Source: Acanthamoeba lenticulata (lineage: Eukaryota; Discosea; Longamoebia; Acanthamoebidae). Taken from it: a stretch of 64,000 bases of DNA. Shown in pieces: positions 45,501 to 57,106 of this stretch. The notes below the pieces were generated by a model. That model searched no databases, was not told the DNA's origin, and saw only the letters and a list, made by a program, of their open reading frames with translations. The position numbers were made by a program, and so were the translations under genes. The stretch covers positions 1-64,000 of the forward strand of contig NAVB01000182.1 in assembly GCA_002179805.1 (NCBI GenBank), written 5' to 3'. Position 1 is the first letter of the stretch, and every line of letters begins with the position of its first letter.

Positions 45501-48500
45501 CTTTCGATCGAAAAGTTACGGCCCTTGATCCACAGTCGAGTGGCTTCGGACACGTTGTTGAAGACCATGAGTCGCGCGTCGGCCGCAGATACGCAGACCT
45601 CCTGCGCAGCATCCAGTAAAGAAGAATAAGAAGATATTCTCAAGTTGAAGAAATTATAAATTTAAGGGGCGAGAGCGGCACCGGGTCTTCCGGGTGGGCC
45701 ACCGGCCGAGCTCCCGGCCCCAGCTTGCGGTAGAAGAACTCATTGAAGCACCCGAAGGACTCGATCGGGTCCGCCAACTCGTTCTGCGCGACGAAACGAT
45801 AAGCCAATGCGTTGGCGACGTCGCGGTTGGGCGCAACTGATGAGAGATTCATGTGGGGGGGGGGGAGGAAGGACATACGGTGTCGATCTTGTAGTAGCGG
45901 ATGAAGAGGTCGATGTCCTTCAAGCTTGACGGGTGGTCGAACTTCATGCCTTGATTGATCGACGCCCGCTCCAGCAGGCGCGTCGCTCGGTTCGTCAACA
46001 TCACTGTCGCAGCCCAAGCAGCGCAGAGCAGGGCGGTCAGTAAGTCAGTCCGCTGAGACTCCAAGGCATTAGTCTTATGATGATGGCGATTACCCTTGTT
46101 GCCGATCTTGTTGCCGTAGACTGTCTTCATGAGGACGCGCAGACGCTGGGGGATGATCTCCGGGATGAGCTTCCCTGTCTGCCGGTCCATGACCAAGAAG
46201 GAGGGCGCCTTCTTGCCCTTCTTCAACTTCTTCTTGGACATGCGCAGCACACTGCCAAGCGGCACCACCATCATCCGCACCACTGCACGCCCCGCCATTG
46301 GTAAGATTTAATCCTCCTTAAAAGTTATTCTTTTAAAAAATAAATTAAAAAATCTGTTAACAATAAAAGGAAACGTACGAAGGCTCTTGGAGATGTCGTC
46401 AAAGACGCAGATGCCCAAGTGGTAGATGACCTCTTCGTCGATGGTCGACAAGTGGTAGCCGCACAACGGGCAGCGCTTGACCAGCAGCGACAGCAAGCTC
46501 TCTGCACACATTCATCGAATTATTTATTCATTTATTCATTTATTCATTTATTCATTTATTATTGCATTATTTTTGTTGCTCGTTGGGCGTACCAGAACCC
46601 GAGGCCGAGAAGCGAACCAGGTCGTCGGGCGAGATGGCGCCGTCGTTGTTCACGTCGATCACATGGTACTAATGATAACCAAAATTAAACAACATTAAAA
46701 ATATATTTTATTATAATAAAATAAAAAGCTGCGGAATGAGCGTACGAGTTCATTGATCTCGTCCTCGGGCAGGTTGCAGCCCAGGACCTTGAGCATGGAC
46801 ATGGCCTCCGTGAGGTCGATCTTGCCATCGTTGTCGCTGTCAAACACCGACACGCACTCCTTCCAAAAGATGTGCTGAATTTCTGTCGACGACCACACAA
46901 CACCGCGACACCAACGGCGGTTCTGCGGTCAGCTGACTGCGAAGCAACAACGACCGAGGAGAACGAGGAGAAGGAGGACGAGGATGAGGACGAGAGACAC
47001 AAAGAGGCTACGGACCTTCCTTGGCCTTGAACTCGGACCGGAAGTGGACCTGGAACTGGTGTTGAGCGTCAAAGTAGAAGCCTTTGCTCTGCTGCGTCTC
47101 CAGCGCCACCCACTTGTCGATCGGCGTGGGCGCCAGAAAGTCCGCAATGGCCGCCTGCAACACGACAACCGCAGTCAAAAAAGATGAGAAATAGAAGAGA
47201 AAAAAAAGAAGAAGAAAAATGCAGCACGCGACATGAACAAGACGGAGAGGAACTTGCCTGGAAGGTTCCGATGATGCGGTTCTCGCCGTCGTCGACGGTG
47301 AGCTCCAGCGTGGTGGCTTCTTCATGACTGTACAGCGCACTGTACACGTTGACGACGCATGCGCACACAAGAACGGACGCACAGACGTTGAGCGCTCAAC
47401 GACAAGAACGAAGACGAAGCCAACGAAAATGAAGACAAAGGAATCCGCAGAACGCGGGACGGGAGCCGCGGCGTACATGTTGAACTTCTCGTTCCACGTG
47501 CAGGCGCCCTTGTTCCGGCCCGCGGCCTCGGTCTGGAAGACCTGCGTGCCAAAGGAAAGCGTGCAGCAGGGCTCCACGAAGCCCACGCTCGACATGTAGG
47601 TGTGCGGCAGCCCGCGTGCCTCGAGGATCGTCTGTAGAAGACACGTCGTGTCAGTCGCGATCGCCAAACATTTAAAATTTAAAAAGGACATCATCTTCGT
47701 CGTCACGTACAATCATGAGGAGGCCGCAGGACGAGGCTCGCGAGGGGACGACGTCCGTCTTCTTTTTCTTGTTCTTCTTCTTAATGGGCGGGTTGGTGCA
47801 GACCACCTCCTTCTTCTTCTTTTTGTTCTTCTTCCTCGTGAGGTCCTCCTCGTGTTGCTGCTGCTGTTGCCGCTGTTGCCTGTGTGGACAGAGACCGGGC
47901 ACACAGACACAGCGCATCCATTGTGAGCCGACTTGAAGCTTCACTTCTTCATGTCGTGGGGGGCCGGGTGCGAGCAGGTACTGCTGGAGGGCATCGCTAC
48001 GCGAACGCTCCCATTCGTCCTTGATGGTGTCCCACACACTGTCCCGGTCCTCGAACCTCGAGAATTGAAGCTGCGCGCAGCCAGTCCAGCCAGTCCAGCC
48101 AGCCAGCGGTGGACAGTGAGCGAGCACAAGTGGCCAACAACAAAAACAGAGGAGGAGAAGGAGAGAGAGAGAGGAAGAGCTGCCACACACAGACACACAC
48201 ACGTACCTGTGTCCCATCAGCAAAGTGAAAACAGATCCCTCGTACGCCGTAGTACTTGAGGTTGGTGATGGTGGCCTCCTTTTTCTCCATGTGCACCACT
48301 TCTACCAGAGGAATGCATCGCTGAAGGCGAGTGTGAATGGAGGAGAGATTTAGGGCTAAATGCAAGGGAGGAGAAAGAGAAAGAGCAAGGGAGGGAGTGT
48401 TGTGGTTGTACCTTGACGTTGGATTTGTTCAATTTACAGGACGAAAAGCAGATGTGGCCGCCCTGGCTTGGGTGACGCGAGAGGAAGAGTTTGCCATTTC

Positions 48501-48714
48501 GGGGGACGTAGAGATCGAGTCGGCAGTCCCAACACGACAGGAGCTCCTCCTGCTCAGAAAGGCCGAACTTGCGAAAGAATTTGACTTCAATCACGGAGAA
48601 CTTGAGGTAATCTCCATGCTGTTCAAGAAGGTCTCCGTTTCCCTTTTTGCCTTCTTTCTCGTCGATGATGAGGTTGTTCTCATCAACCTTTTCATCGAAC
48701 AGCACGCCGCTCAT
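42502..48714 (-). CDS. PSD2: GRAM-C2-EF-hand phosphatidylserine decarboxylase (PSD2-like) with long tail
   Basis: Start ATG 48714, stop 42502. Domains in order: a GRAM-like domain (CRLDLYVPRNGKLFLSRH, GHICFSSCKL, ITNLKYYGVRGICFHFADGT); a C2-type region (ILEARGLPHTYMSSVGFVE, TLELTVDDGENRIIGTFQ); two EF-hands (DSDNDGKIDLTEAM, DVNNDGAISPDDLV); a CPLCGYHL zinc-type knot; then the decarboxylase (NEFFYRKLGPGARPV, VCVSAADARLMVF, LWIKGRNFSIESLL, YRLAPQDYHRFHMPVDG). The self-cleaving site is FGGST (about 45,075-45,086), the GGST form of plant PSD2/PSD3. ETLVR then splices in phase to VGERVGRKRR and runs into a Ser/Gly/His-rich tail of roughly 800 residues. The enzyme makes phosphatidylethanolamine, probably on endomembranes, with Ca-dependent membrane docking. 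Confidence 0.85.
46519..46562. repeat. (ATTTATTC)n microsatellite in PSD gene intron
   Basis: About five tandem ATTTATTC units lie in the intron upstream of the exon encoding the CPLCGYHL knot. Confidence 0.8.
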
Positions 48715-49129
48715 TTCTCTAGCTCTAGAAGAATGACCAAGGCTGGCTGGATGATGTGTGGAGCGAGGAACCGAGAAGGGAATTAATCGTTCCTCGTCGT
48801 GTCAGCGCGGCGCATGCGTGGGAGAAAGAGGCCTTATAGCAGAGGCCCTTGCGACAGAGAGAACCCTCAGAGTGGGTTCCAGGGATTCAGCTCTTCTGCA
48901 GATCAAATCTGAATCGCTCGTGCCTGGCGGGTGCGGGCCCGTGTGGTTGCTCACGACACCGCAGCAGTCCGCCAAAATGAGCGTTGGTGCGCCTGCCCAA
49001 CAAACAACCACGAAAACTCATTATTTTCAATTTATGACGAAACTCTGCGATGTTGTTGGTTGCACGTCGGGCAGTGACTGCTGCCGCGGCTCTCGAGAGT
49101 GAACTGCAGTTGCTCATTAAATCAGGAGA
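48715..49129. promoter_or_regulatory. Intergenic, upstream of PSD2-like gene
   Basis: This should hold the PSD promoter. Open frames are short, on both strands, and unlike any family known to me. No TATA-type box or repeat stands out. Confidence 0.35.
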
Positions 49130-49480
49130 GCTTCAACGGCTGCCCGCGCCCACTCGAGCACGGCCCTCCTAAGGTAGCCCAGATGTAGGTCTGTGAGTCC
49201 CATGGGCAGCCGTTGGCGCGTGCCCACTGGAGCATGGCCAGGTGGCCTCCTTCCCCTGGCCGCATAGGAACAAGGTAAGCTCGTTTCACCAGCAGCCGTT
49301 GGCGCGTGCCCACTGGAGCACCTCCAGGTGGCCTCCTGTCCCAGCTGCCTTGCTGCAGTGTATTTGTCCCACGGGCAGCCATAGGCATGCAGCCACTGGA
49401 GTAGGGCCGTTAAGCAGCCGCCCTCCCTCAAGTCATCTCGTCCCGGGCAGCCGCTGGCGCGCCCACCGAAGCACGGACAG
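49130..49480 (-). pseudogene. Degenerate ankyrin-repeat cluster (GCPWD type)
   Basis: Read on the minus strand, at least three repeats appear in three different frames: LLQWLHAYGCPWDKYTAA (near 49,400), HLEVLQWARANGC with a stop (near 49,310) and HLAMLQWARANGCPWDSQT (near 49,225), with a fourth worn copy near 49,460. The same WARANGCPWD family is seen at 8.8-9.0 kb. Frameshifts and stops rule out a working protein. It abuts tRNA-Leu. Confidence 0.7.
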
Positions 49481-49505
49481 GCCACTCGCTCTGCAAAACA
49501 TGAGC

Positions 49506-49510
49506 AAAAA
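49506..49510 (-). terminator. Pol III oligo-T terminator of tRNA-Leu
   Basis: Five T residues on the minus strand, starting three bases after the tRNA 3' end. Confidence 0.65.
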
Positions 49511-49513
49511 GGT

Positions 49514-49598
49514 TGGACGAAGTGGGATTCGAACCCACGCCTGGAAATCCAGACTACGACCTGAACGTAGCGCCTTGGACCAACTCGGCCATCCGTCC
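49514..49598 (-). tRNA. tRNA-Leu (anticodon CAG)
   Basis: An 85-nt class II cloverleaf with a long variable arm and no intron. Acceptor GGACGGA pairs with TTCGTCC (one G-T); the A box is TGGCCGAGTTGG; the anticodon stem CTACG/CGTAG encloses loop TTCAGGT, anticodon CAG; the variable arm is TCTGGA...TCCAG; the B box is GGTTCGAATCC; the T stem is GTGGG/CCCAC; the discriminator is A. It reads CTG. Confidence 0.93.
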
Positions 49599-49756
49599 TG
49601 CTATATCGTTTCTTGGGCCGCAGTAGTATTGTTATCATAACTCAGCGTTTGAAGTTTGGGTGCGGCTTGACTTATTTTGCGCGGCAGCGTGCGCCTGCCA
49701 GATCGTGTTTTGCAATTAAAAGAATTTGTTCTTTACTGCAACTCCCTACAGGACGC

Positions 49757-52700
49757 TTAGCCCAACCGGCGTCGCTTGGGGTCGGTTGCTGGCGCCGCCT
49801 TCCTCGCCGGCACGGCAGACGGCCGACCAGCCGCGGGCCGGCCAGCAGCCGCCGACGCAGGGCGACCAGCTGACGCCGCCGGGCGGCCAGCCGACGACGG
49901 GCGCCCAGCCGACGACGGCCGAGAAGCGCCGGGTCGCGCGCCGCCACCGGCGGATCGCTTGGGTTTGGCCTCCTCCTCGTCTTCGTCGTCTGAGTAGTCG
50001 TCCCTTCGCCGCTTCTTGCTGCGCGGAACGTCTTCGTCGAATTTGACCCTCTTGTCCTCGGCGGCGGCACGCTTCTCGAGCTCATCCCAGTCGAGGCCTT
50101 CCTCCTCCGAATCCTCTTCCTCACCGTCGTCATCGTCATCTTCACTCACGTCGTCGTCGTCATCGTCGCCGCCGCTGCCCGAGTAGGCGTCCGAGTCTGA
50201 TGCCGCCGCCTGCGCGCACACGTAAGAGCATGCGCGTGTGTGTTCTCGTCAGTCACCGCGCGTGGCGTGCAACCGCATGTTGCGCCACACGAACCTCGTC
50301 ATCAGACTGATCAGACGGGTTGTAGGCGTCCTCCTCCTCAGACTCGCTGGCGTCGCTGTCGCTGCCGCCCTCGGTGTTGAGGAAGTTCCAACCGCCGTCC
50401 TCCCAGAACTTCTTGGGGTCCTCGCGGATCGTCGCCAGGATGGTCTTCCAGTTCAAGTTCGCCGGACCCTCGTAGTACTTGAGGTTGCACTCACTGAACG
50501 TGGAGGTCAAGTTAACACAAAATAAGAAATGAATAACTTTAAAACGATTTTAAAAAACCAATAATAAGAATAAAAGGCGAAGCGACGTACTCGAGCCAGT
50601 CCTTGATGGGCTCGAGGTTCTGGACGGGGATGGCCGAGATAAAGGCCGGCTGCCGCGTGAGGTCCTTGAAGACAAACACGAGATCAAAGTTCTTCAGCGA
50701 GAACTGCACGCGCTCAAAGTGCGCAATGTCGACCTGCTCTCCGTGCGCCCCCAGCCAAAACACCGAATCAAAGATAAGTCAGCGCTGGATGAGCTGGGCG
50801 GGCCGAGGGGACGAGGAAAGAGAGAGGACCTCATCGAGGGTGAGAACAAAGAAGGGCGGCTCGACGAGCTGGACGAGGCAGTGGACGGTGGGCATGAGGA
50901 AGGTCGAAGTGCGGCCCGGCACGCCAAAGAAACCCAGCTCGCGGTAGGGAATGTCAAACTCGAGGTCCGGCACGATGTCCTCCACCTTCTTGGTGAAGTT
51001 CTGGAAGTCAGAGTTCATCTTGGCGCGCTGCTCGCGCTCGTGCTGCTCGTCATCAGCCTCATCTCGATCCATCCCACGCGGAAGCCGGCCGTCAAGCGCC
51101 TGCGCGATCTCCATGACCTCGCTGTACACTTGAATATCCTGTTTTTTTTATGTAAAAAATCAGCATTTCAATTTGAAACAATGAATAATCAATTTTTTAA
51201 AATTAATTAGGGAAAAACGTACGCTGGTCTTCTTCTTGGCGACCATGATAGGGTGCCACAGGTGGAAGTGCAGGATGGTGATGGCCTCGTTCTCAGCCGG
51301 CTGGAAGAAGGCATGCTTGATGTTCTTGAAGAGAATGTCCACGTTGCCGCCCTTGGACGACCGGAAGCGGAAGCCGTTCTTGTGGAGCTCCAGCACGCCC
51401 GTCGAGCGTCGTCCGCCCAGCGTCGGCCGTATGTACAGATCGGGCAACGACACCGGCCGCACTGCTCCGCGCCGCCGTCAACACACGCCCACGGCCACAA
51501 GCCCTCGGGAAGCAGCAGGACATACCTTTGCTGACGATGAGCTCCTCCTGGGCGACGAGGGTGTCGCGGACGTGGGAGTCGAGTGCACGAGAGGAGGCGC
51601 GCTTGCGGAGCTCGTTGATGAGGCGAAGCGAGGTGGCGAGGGACTTGGGGTCGCTGCAGCGGAAGCTCATCTCGCGGATGAAGGTAGCCTTGCCGTCCTT
51701 CCACACCTTGGGCAGCTTGTCGTTGGGCAGCGTGGAGCCGGGCGTGACAAAGTTGATGCGCAGGTAGTCCTCCGACTTCGTGGCGTTCTTGATTGTCGAG
51801 ATGTGGAACGGCACCAGCATGCCGTAGATTGGCAGCAGGACGGCTTCGCGCTTGTTGTCGACAAAAATGCGGCCGTTGCGCGCCTCTGGCGGGAACTCGG
51901 CGGCCGAGCGGTAGGCGGCCACCTCCTTGATCTGCGCACCGGCGCCGTTGGAGCCGTCTTTGTCGCCGCCCTTGGCCGAGAACCGCGCGGCGGCCTCCTC
52001 GCGCTTCTTCTTCTCGAGCTCCTCCTGATGCTTCTTCCGCCGCGCCTCGGCCACGGCGTCACGCTTGTTCTTGTCGGCGTCGCGCGCCCGGGTCGTCCGC
52101 ATCCCGAACGCAGCTGCGTCGGTGTCAGCGGCCGCCCTACGCGACGACGACTCGCGCTTGACGCTGGCGGATGCCTTCTCTTTGCCCTTAGCCTTGCTCT
52201 TGCTCGAGGCTCCCTCGTCCTCGCCGGCCTCCTCCTCGTCGTCATCCCCGACCGAGTAGGAAATCTCGTCCCAGGCCGACGGGGCCGTGGTGAGGGCCTT
52301 GGGCTCGGGTCCGCCGGCGGCAGGCACGACGACCGTATCGGCCACCATCATCGAGTAGACGCGCTTCTTCGGGTCGGTCAAGTCGCCCTTGCGCTCCAGG
52401 TTGTGGAAGCCAGGCGCGATGTTGAACACCATGCCCGGCCTGAGCACCTTGGTGTTCTTGGTGGTGATCGACAGCGCCGACTCCCTGAATTCCAAGCCCA
52501 TCTGCATTCCCCAAATTCCCAATCAACCACAAGCAGGTGAGCATGTGGAATGCACGGAATGCACGCAAGGGACGTACGCCAAAGCCGCCCGTCTTGACGA
52601 AGTGGGGCGCGAGGTCAGGCCGGTTCTTCTGGATGTACTCGAGTGCCACCTCCATGATCTTCTTCACCTGGTTACCCGGGACGAGAGCCTTGATCATCAG

Positions 52701-54052
52701 CTTGTGGATCTCGAGCAACACGCCGTAGATGTCCTCCTGGTCCTTGTCGGGGTCGACAAAGTAGGTGCGGGCGACGTTGGAGCAGTAGTGGCGGTAGCGC
52801 GCGCCCAGCGAGCAGATGACGGTGCCGTAATGCAGCGGGTCGTCGTTGCTCACAGCTGACGGCCGCAGGTCGTACACGCCGCCACTTTGGATAATGGGTG
52901 TGTAGCACGACTCCACCAGCTCGGGCGTGAGCTGCACGAGCAAGGTTAGAATTCTACTTTACACGTTATTTCAATTATTTCGATTATTAATATTTATATT
53001 TTAAAAAAAAACAGGCGGGAAAAGAAGTCGTGCCTTGGGGTTGATCTTGGTGGGGGAGGCAAAGTAGTCCTCGACCTGCTCGGCCAGCTCCGAGTGGGTG
53101 ACTTTCTTCTCCTCATCGACCACCTGCTCGATCTCGGGCACGAGGAAGGTCTTGAGCACCGCTGCGCTGATGGCGGCCGCCGTGCGCACGTATCTCTGCG
53201 ATGGTCGCAGCGACCACGTGAGACAAGAAGAACAACGCAGAGCAACAGACTGATGGGGGTGGGACGTCAAGGCTAGGCATACCTGCTCCTGATCGTCCTT
53301 GACCGAGAAGAGGTTGCCGATGGCGTTGGCCGCGTTGACCACGGTGAAGTTGGCCTCATCAAAGGCCTTCTTCCAATCGGCGATAAAGTCGCCCAGCGCA
53401 GCCTCGCGCGGCAGAGCGCCGACGCCCTTCTGCAGAAACCATCCCAACAGGGCTGATAAGCACAGGAAGCAAAGAAATAGAAAAAGAAGGGGAAGAAGAA
53501 GACGTACGTCGTTAAGGTTATCACGGATAACGGCAAGCAACTTGTCAAAGTTGGGCGTGTTGTCGCCGGCCTCCATGGCGTAGACCGTAGTCTTCAGCTC
53601 AGGCTTGCCCTCCGGCTGCACGCCGGTCGCGGCAGCCAGCACGTCGGCCTTGGGCGTAAGGATGTGGACACCGGCGCTCTCGGTGAAGACCATAATGGTG
53701 TTCTCAAGCTCGAAGCCCAGCAGCCACACCTGGAGGGAGATGGATTTCTTGTAGATAATCTCCTCATCTGGTGTGCCGTTGGGCACCACCAGCACTCCAA
53801 TGTTCTTCCACACGTCTTGCGACTCGGGGTCCTAAAGAATTTCAGAAAAGGGAGCAGAAGAGAAGAGAAGCCGCAGGTGAGCTCAAAGCAAAGGGAGAAG
53901 TGAGGTTGCTGCGCTCACCCTCGCTTCACGCCGCTGAGCCGCACTACTAATAAATAAAAGAGGGCAACACATACCTTCCAGTCATCATAAAGCTCACCAA
54001 GACGCTTGGCGTACAGTTTGGCATCCAATTCTGGTAATTTTTTAGCCGTCAT
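49757..54052 (-). CDS. SPT16: FACT complex large subunit SPT16
   Basis: Start ATG 54052 (MTAKKLPELDAKLYAKRLGE), stop 49757, about ten exons. The N-terminal aminopeptidase-like (inactive M24) domain shows KNIGVLVVPNGTPDEEIIYK, SISLQVWLLGFELENTIMVF, SGGVYDLRPSAVSNDDPLHY, ICSLGARYRHYCSNVARTY and ELVESCYTPIIQSGG, then MVFNIAPGFHNLE. The middle PH-like modules follow (FEIREMSFRCSD-type block, RPTLGGRRSTGVLELHKNGF, HAFFQPAENEAITILHFHLW). The C-terminus is Asp/Glu-rich and then, unusually, carries Gly-Arg-Pro repeats (SAGRPSSAGRP and further units) before the final basic PKRRRLG. With SSRP1/POB3 it removes and restores H2A-H2B during transcription. The length suits the family. Confidence 0.93.
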
Positions 54053-54337
54053 TTCTCTTCTTCAATTTTCTTTCAACCCCGGGTCGTTGATCAACGCGCA
54101 GAACAAGGGGCGTCCGGCCGGGCTTGCGTGGCCGTGTGTGCGTGGCGAGGGGTGAAAGTGCGAACTGTTCTGCCTGGGGGCGGCCGTTGGTTTTGGCAGG
54201 GGCTGTCCGCGCCAAAAATCCGGACAAAAATCGGGAACCTCGCAAAGAAAACACAAAATCTGATAAATCGATACACCCCACACACTACATATGGAACACG
54301 CGCAGAACCTGCGCATGGCTGTAGTGGCCTCTCTTCT

Positions 54338-55305
54338 CTAAAACTGTTTGAAGAAGGCACAAATGTCCTGGTGGCGACCAAACCCGGTCTTGAACTCAGA
54401 TTTGGAAATGGTGCCGCTCTGTTGCATGTTGTGGTGTGAACGGTGATGATGATGATGAGAGAGAAGCAAACAAATTCAAGCAGAAGGTGGGCCAGTTGCA
54501 TACATGGTCTTCATCAATCTTGTTGAAGATCTCTTTCACGATCTCCTTGATTCGTGCCCTGAGCTCTTCCGGGATGGTGACCGCCGTGTTGCCCGTGGCC
54601 TTCTTGGTGTCCTCGTGGGTGTTATAGCGCTTGCGTACAACTGCTCGTGTCGCCATCAACAGCATCTTTTCGATCTCATCAGCTGAGAGTTCGCCGTTTC
54701 CATCCTCATCAAAGAGATTGAACGACGCTGTGCACCGGTGGAAGGCGCGCGATCAGTGATGTGGTTTGGTCTCACACGGGTAGTGTCGTGAATGGAGTAC
54801 CCTCAAGCTTTTCCTCAATGTTGCCACCAAATGTAACGCCCATGAGCGCCAAGTATTCGTGCACATCAATGCACCTGCGCGTGCAGACGATCACAAAACT
54901 TAGACTGTTGCAGAGCAGAGGCAAGGGGAAAAGAAGAGAGAGCTCGACATAAGTCGGACACACGAACCCGCTGTTGTCCCTGTCGAAAGACTCAAATATA
55001 GCTGTTGCAAACTCTTCGTCTGCAGCTCCATGTTCCGCCATTACCTGGACAAACTTGGCCTTGGTGATCAATCCATCCTTGCCCTTCTGCGTCTTGAAGG
55101 CCTTGAGCGCGAGCTCCACCTTCTCCTTGGGAACTGTTTTGAAGCAACTAGAATGAGGCTACTGCTGTAGCTACAAACCTTCTAATTTCATCTTAAGAGG
55201 GGGGGGGCAACAACAGGCCTGTAAAAAAGCTGAATCAAACGTACTATTGTATCGTACTTGCCACTCGCGCAGCTCCTTCTTATTAACGCCCAAATCGTTG
55301 CCCAT
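54338..55305 (-). CDS. EF-hand calcium sensor (recoverin/calcineurin-B-like)
   Basis: Start ATG 55305 (MGNDLGVNKKELREW), stop 54338, about six exons. Gly2 after the initiator Met allows N-myristoylation, although the usual small residue at position 6 is Gly. EF-hand segments: KGKDGLITKAKFVQVM (weak), ESFDRDNSG spliced to CIDVHEYLALMGVTF, LFDEDGNGELSADEIEKML (full loop), and IFNKIDEDH spliced to SGTISKSEFKTGF. The four-hand layout with a degenerate first hand and the C-terminal helix resembles neuronal-calcium-sensor or CBL proteins. It lies between SPT16 and the RSRC2-like gene on the same strand, with no functional link evident. The exact subfamily and partner are unknown. Confidence 0.75.
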
Positions 55306-55442
55306 CTTTTACTCTATCAGATGCAGACTTCTTGCAGAGATCTACGGCCCCACAGAAAGAAAAGTTCTCTTGCCGACAGGCCGCCACACGAGGCCGAAAC
55401 AAATGCAGGGTTTTCCAGCACTCGCGAGCACGCCACCTTGCT

Positions 55443-55637
55443 CTACCAGTTGAAGCCCAGACCCTTGGCCGACGGGCCTCTGCCAACACCCGCCATGAAC
55501 TCTCGCTCGAGCTCTTTAAACAGTTGCTCCTGCACAAATGGAAATCGCCGTTGTTGTGAGCTAGCGAAGTCGTTGGCTCTTGCTGCCCAGCCTTTACGTA
55601 CCTGACCCGGCGCGCTGCCGGTCTCGGAAGGCGCCTG

Positions 55638-55668
<31 letters not shown>

Positions 55669-56762
55669 TGCGAGGCCAACAGGGCTGCGTTCTCCTGCTT
55701 CTTGGCACCCATCAGCTTGAGGAACTTCTCCTTGCGCGCGGCGTCGCCCAGGTCAGCGTTGGCCCACGTCGCCACGGCCGCAGGCGCCTCTTGCGGCTCG
55801 GTCTTCTTGCTCCACAGCAGCTTCTTCTTTTGCTGCGGCATGGCAAGACCGCCAGTCAGCGGCCCCGGCGCTCCGGGCACACCCATCGTTGGTGGTTGGG
55901 AGAGCAGGGCCTGTGCCCGGGCCTGAGCCTGGGCACGCGCTTGCATGAATTGAGCCAACATAAGCTCTGTCGCGCCCGGAAGCGCCGGCGGCCGCGGCTG
56001 TGCGGCGTCAGCTCGACGACTCGGCCACCGTTCACGAGACGGCGATCGGCTTCGTTCACTCCCGGTGTCGCTGCGGCTGCGACTTCGGCTTCTTCTGCTG
56101 CTGTGCCGAGAGGTGCTTTCTCGTGCCCTCCGTGATTCACGTGGACTGCGACTCCGTCGCTCGGAGCTTCGCCGTCCGCGCCGTCGCGATCGCCTGTCTC
56201 GGCTGCGGCTTCTGCTGCGTGAGCGGTTTTGGTCACGGTCTCGCCGACTCCTTCGCCGATCATTTTCTCTACTGCGGCTACGGCTGCGGCCGTTCCTGCC
56301 TTTGCGATCTCGTTCGCGGCTGCGGCTGCGGCTGCGACTGCGGCTTCTGCTGCGGCGCTCTCTTCGTCTGCTGTGTCCACTTGTATCGCCAGAGCCAGAG
56401 CTGTTTGCTTCACCAGCTCGCTTGCTGCGTTGGCTTGGGCTTCTCGAGGAGCGGTGCCGTTTGGTGGCGAGAGGTGCAGAGCTTTCTTCAGATGCTGAGT
56501 GACGAGGCCGTTTCTTGTCCAAATCGCCTCTTTCCTGCACAGTGGGCGGCAAGGGAGCAAATAAAAAAGATGTTCACTTCACCGTTCGTGTCAGCACTAT
56601 GTGTCTTGGTGGTGGGGCGGTTTATGCAAAAAAAAAAAAATCGCTCGCAGAGAAGATGAAGATAAAGAGCTTCGCGGTTTCGAGAAGACAAAACGAAATG
56701 GGTACCTTGGCCGCTAAGTCAGCGCCTTCCACAATTTGCCGTGATGTGTGGGCGGAATCCAT
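55443..56762 (-). CDS. RSRC2: RSRC2-like SR-rich protein with SMAP domain
   Basis: Exon 1 is 56762-56706 (MDSAHTSRQIVEGADLAAK), joined in phase across an intron with donor GTACCC and acceptor TGTGCAG to ERGDLDKKRPRHS; longer readings of exon 2 lack an ATG. A long Arg-Ser region (many SRSR and RRRS units) precedes an Ala/Gln linker. The family-defining segment is LLWSKKTEP, then ATWANADLGDAARKEKFLKL and MGAKK, a small-acidic-protein (SMAP) type domain. Glutamine repeats follow, then QLFKELEREFMAGV and KGLGFNW, the usual end of RSRC2. The last intron (55601-55530, 72 nt) is a multiple of three and has no stop. A role in nuclear RNA processing is inferred from the SR domain and family. Confidence 0.8.
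55635..55671. repeat. (CAG/CAA)n tract encoding poly-Gln
   Basis: Twelve consecutive Gln codons on the minus strand, mostly CAG, inside the RSRC2-like coding exon. Confidence 0.85.
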
Positions 56763-57106
56763 CTGGTGCACAAGCCACTGGCAGCTGCTCAAGTAGCCTT
56801 GACAAGGCTCGAACCGCCCTGCCCGAAAATTCATGTGCTGTCGACTCCCAACCAATAGTGCTTCCCGCTCAGGGCCAGAAGGTGGCGCAAGAGGCAGCCA
56901 AATGCATAAATAGAAGCTGGTAGGGGAGCAGCAACATGACACCGCCCACTAGCTGCCCTCTTTCTTCATCCTTTCACGCGTTCCTCTCTGCCCCCTCTTT
57001 CTCCCTTGTGAAATAGCTCTCCTTTCCTTTAGCTGGGGCCAATCTCTCTTTTGTCCTGCTCCGTATTTCCAATCGCAAGTAAATTGGCAATTTCAAGACT
57101 TGCAAA
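56763..57106. promoter_or_regulatory. Divergent promoter between RSRC2-like and BTAF1 genes
   Basis: The 344-base gap between divergent starts is pyrimidine-rich close to the BTAF1 ATG (about 56,945-57,010, e.g. CCTCTTTCTTCATCCTTTC), which resembles a TATA-less initiator region. ATGCATAAATAG at about 56,901-56,912 could act as a TATA element for BTAF1. No repeat or RNA is seen. Confidence 0.35.
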
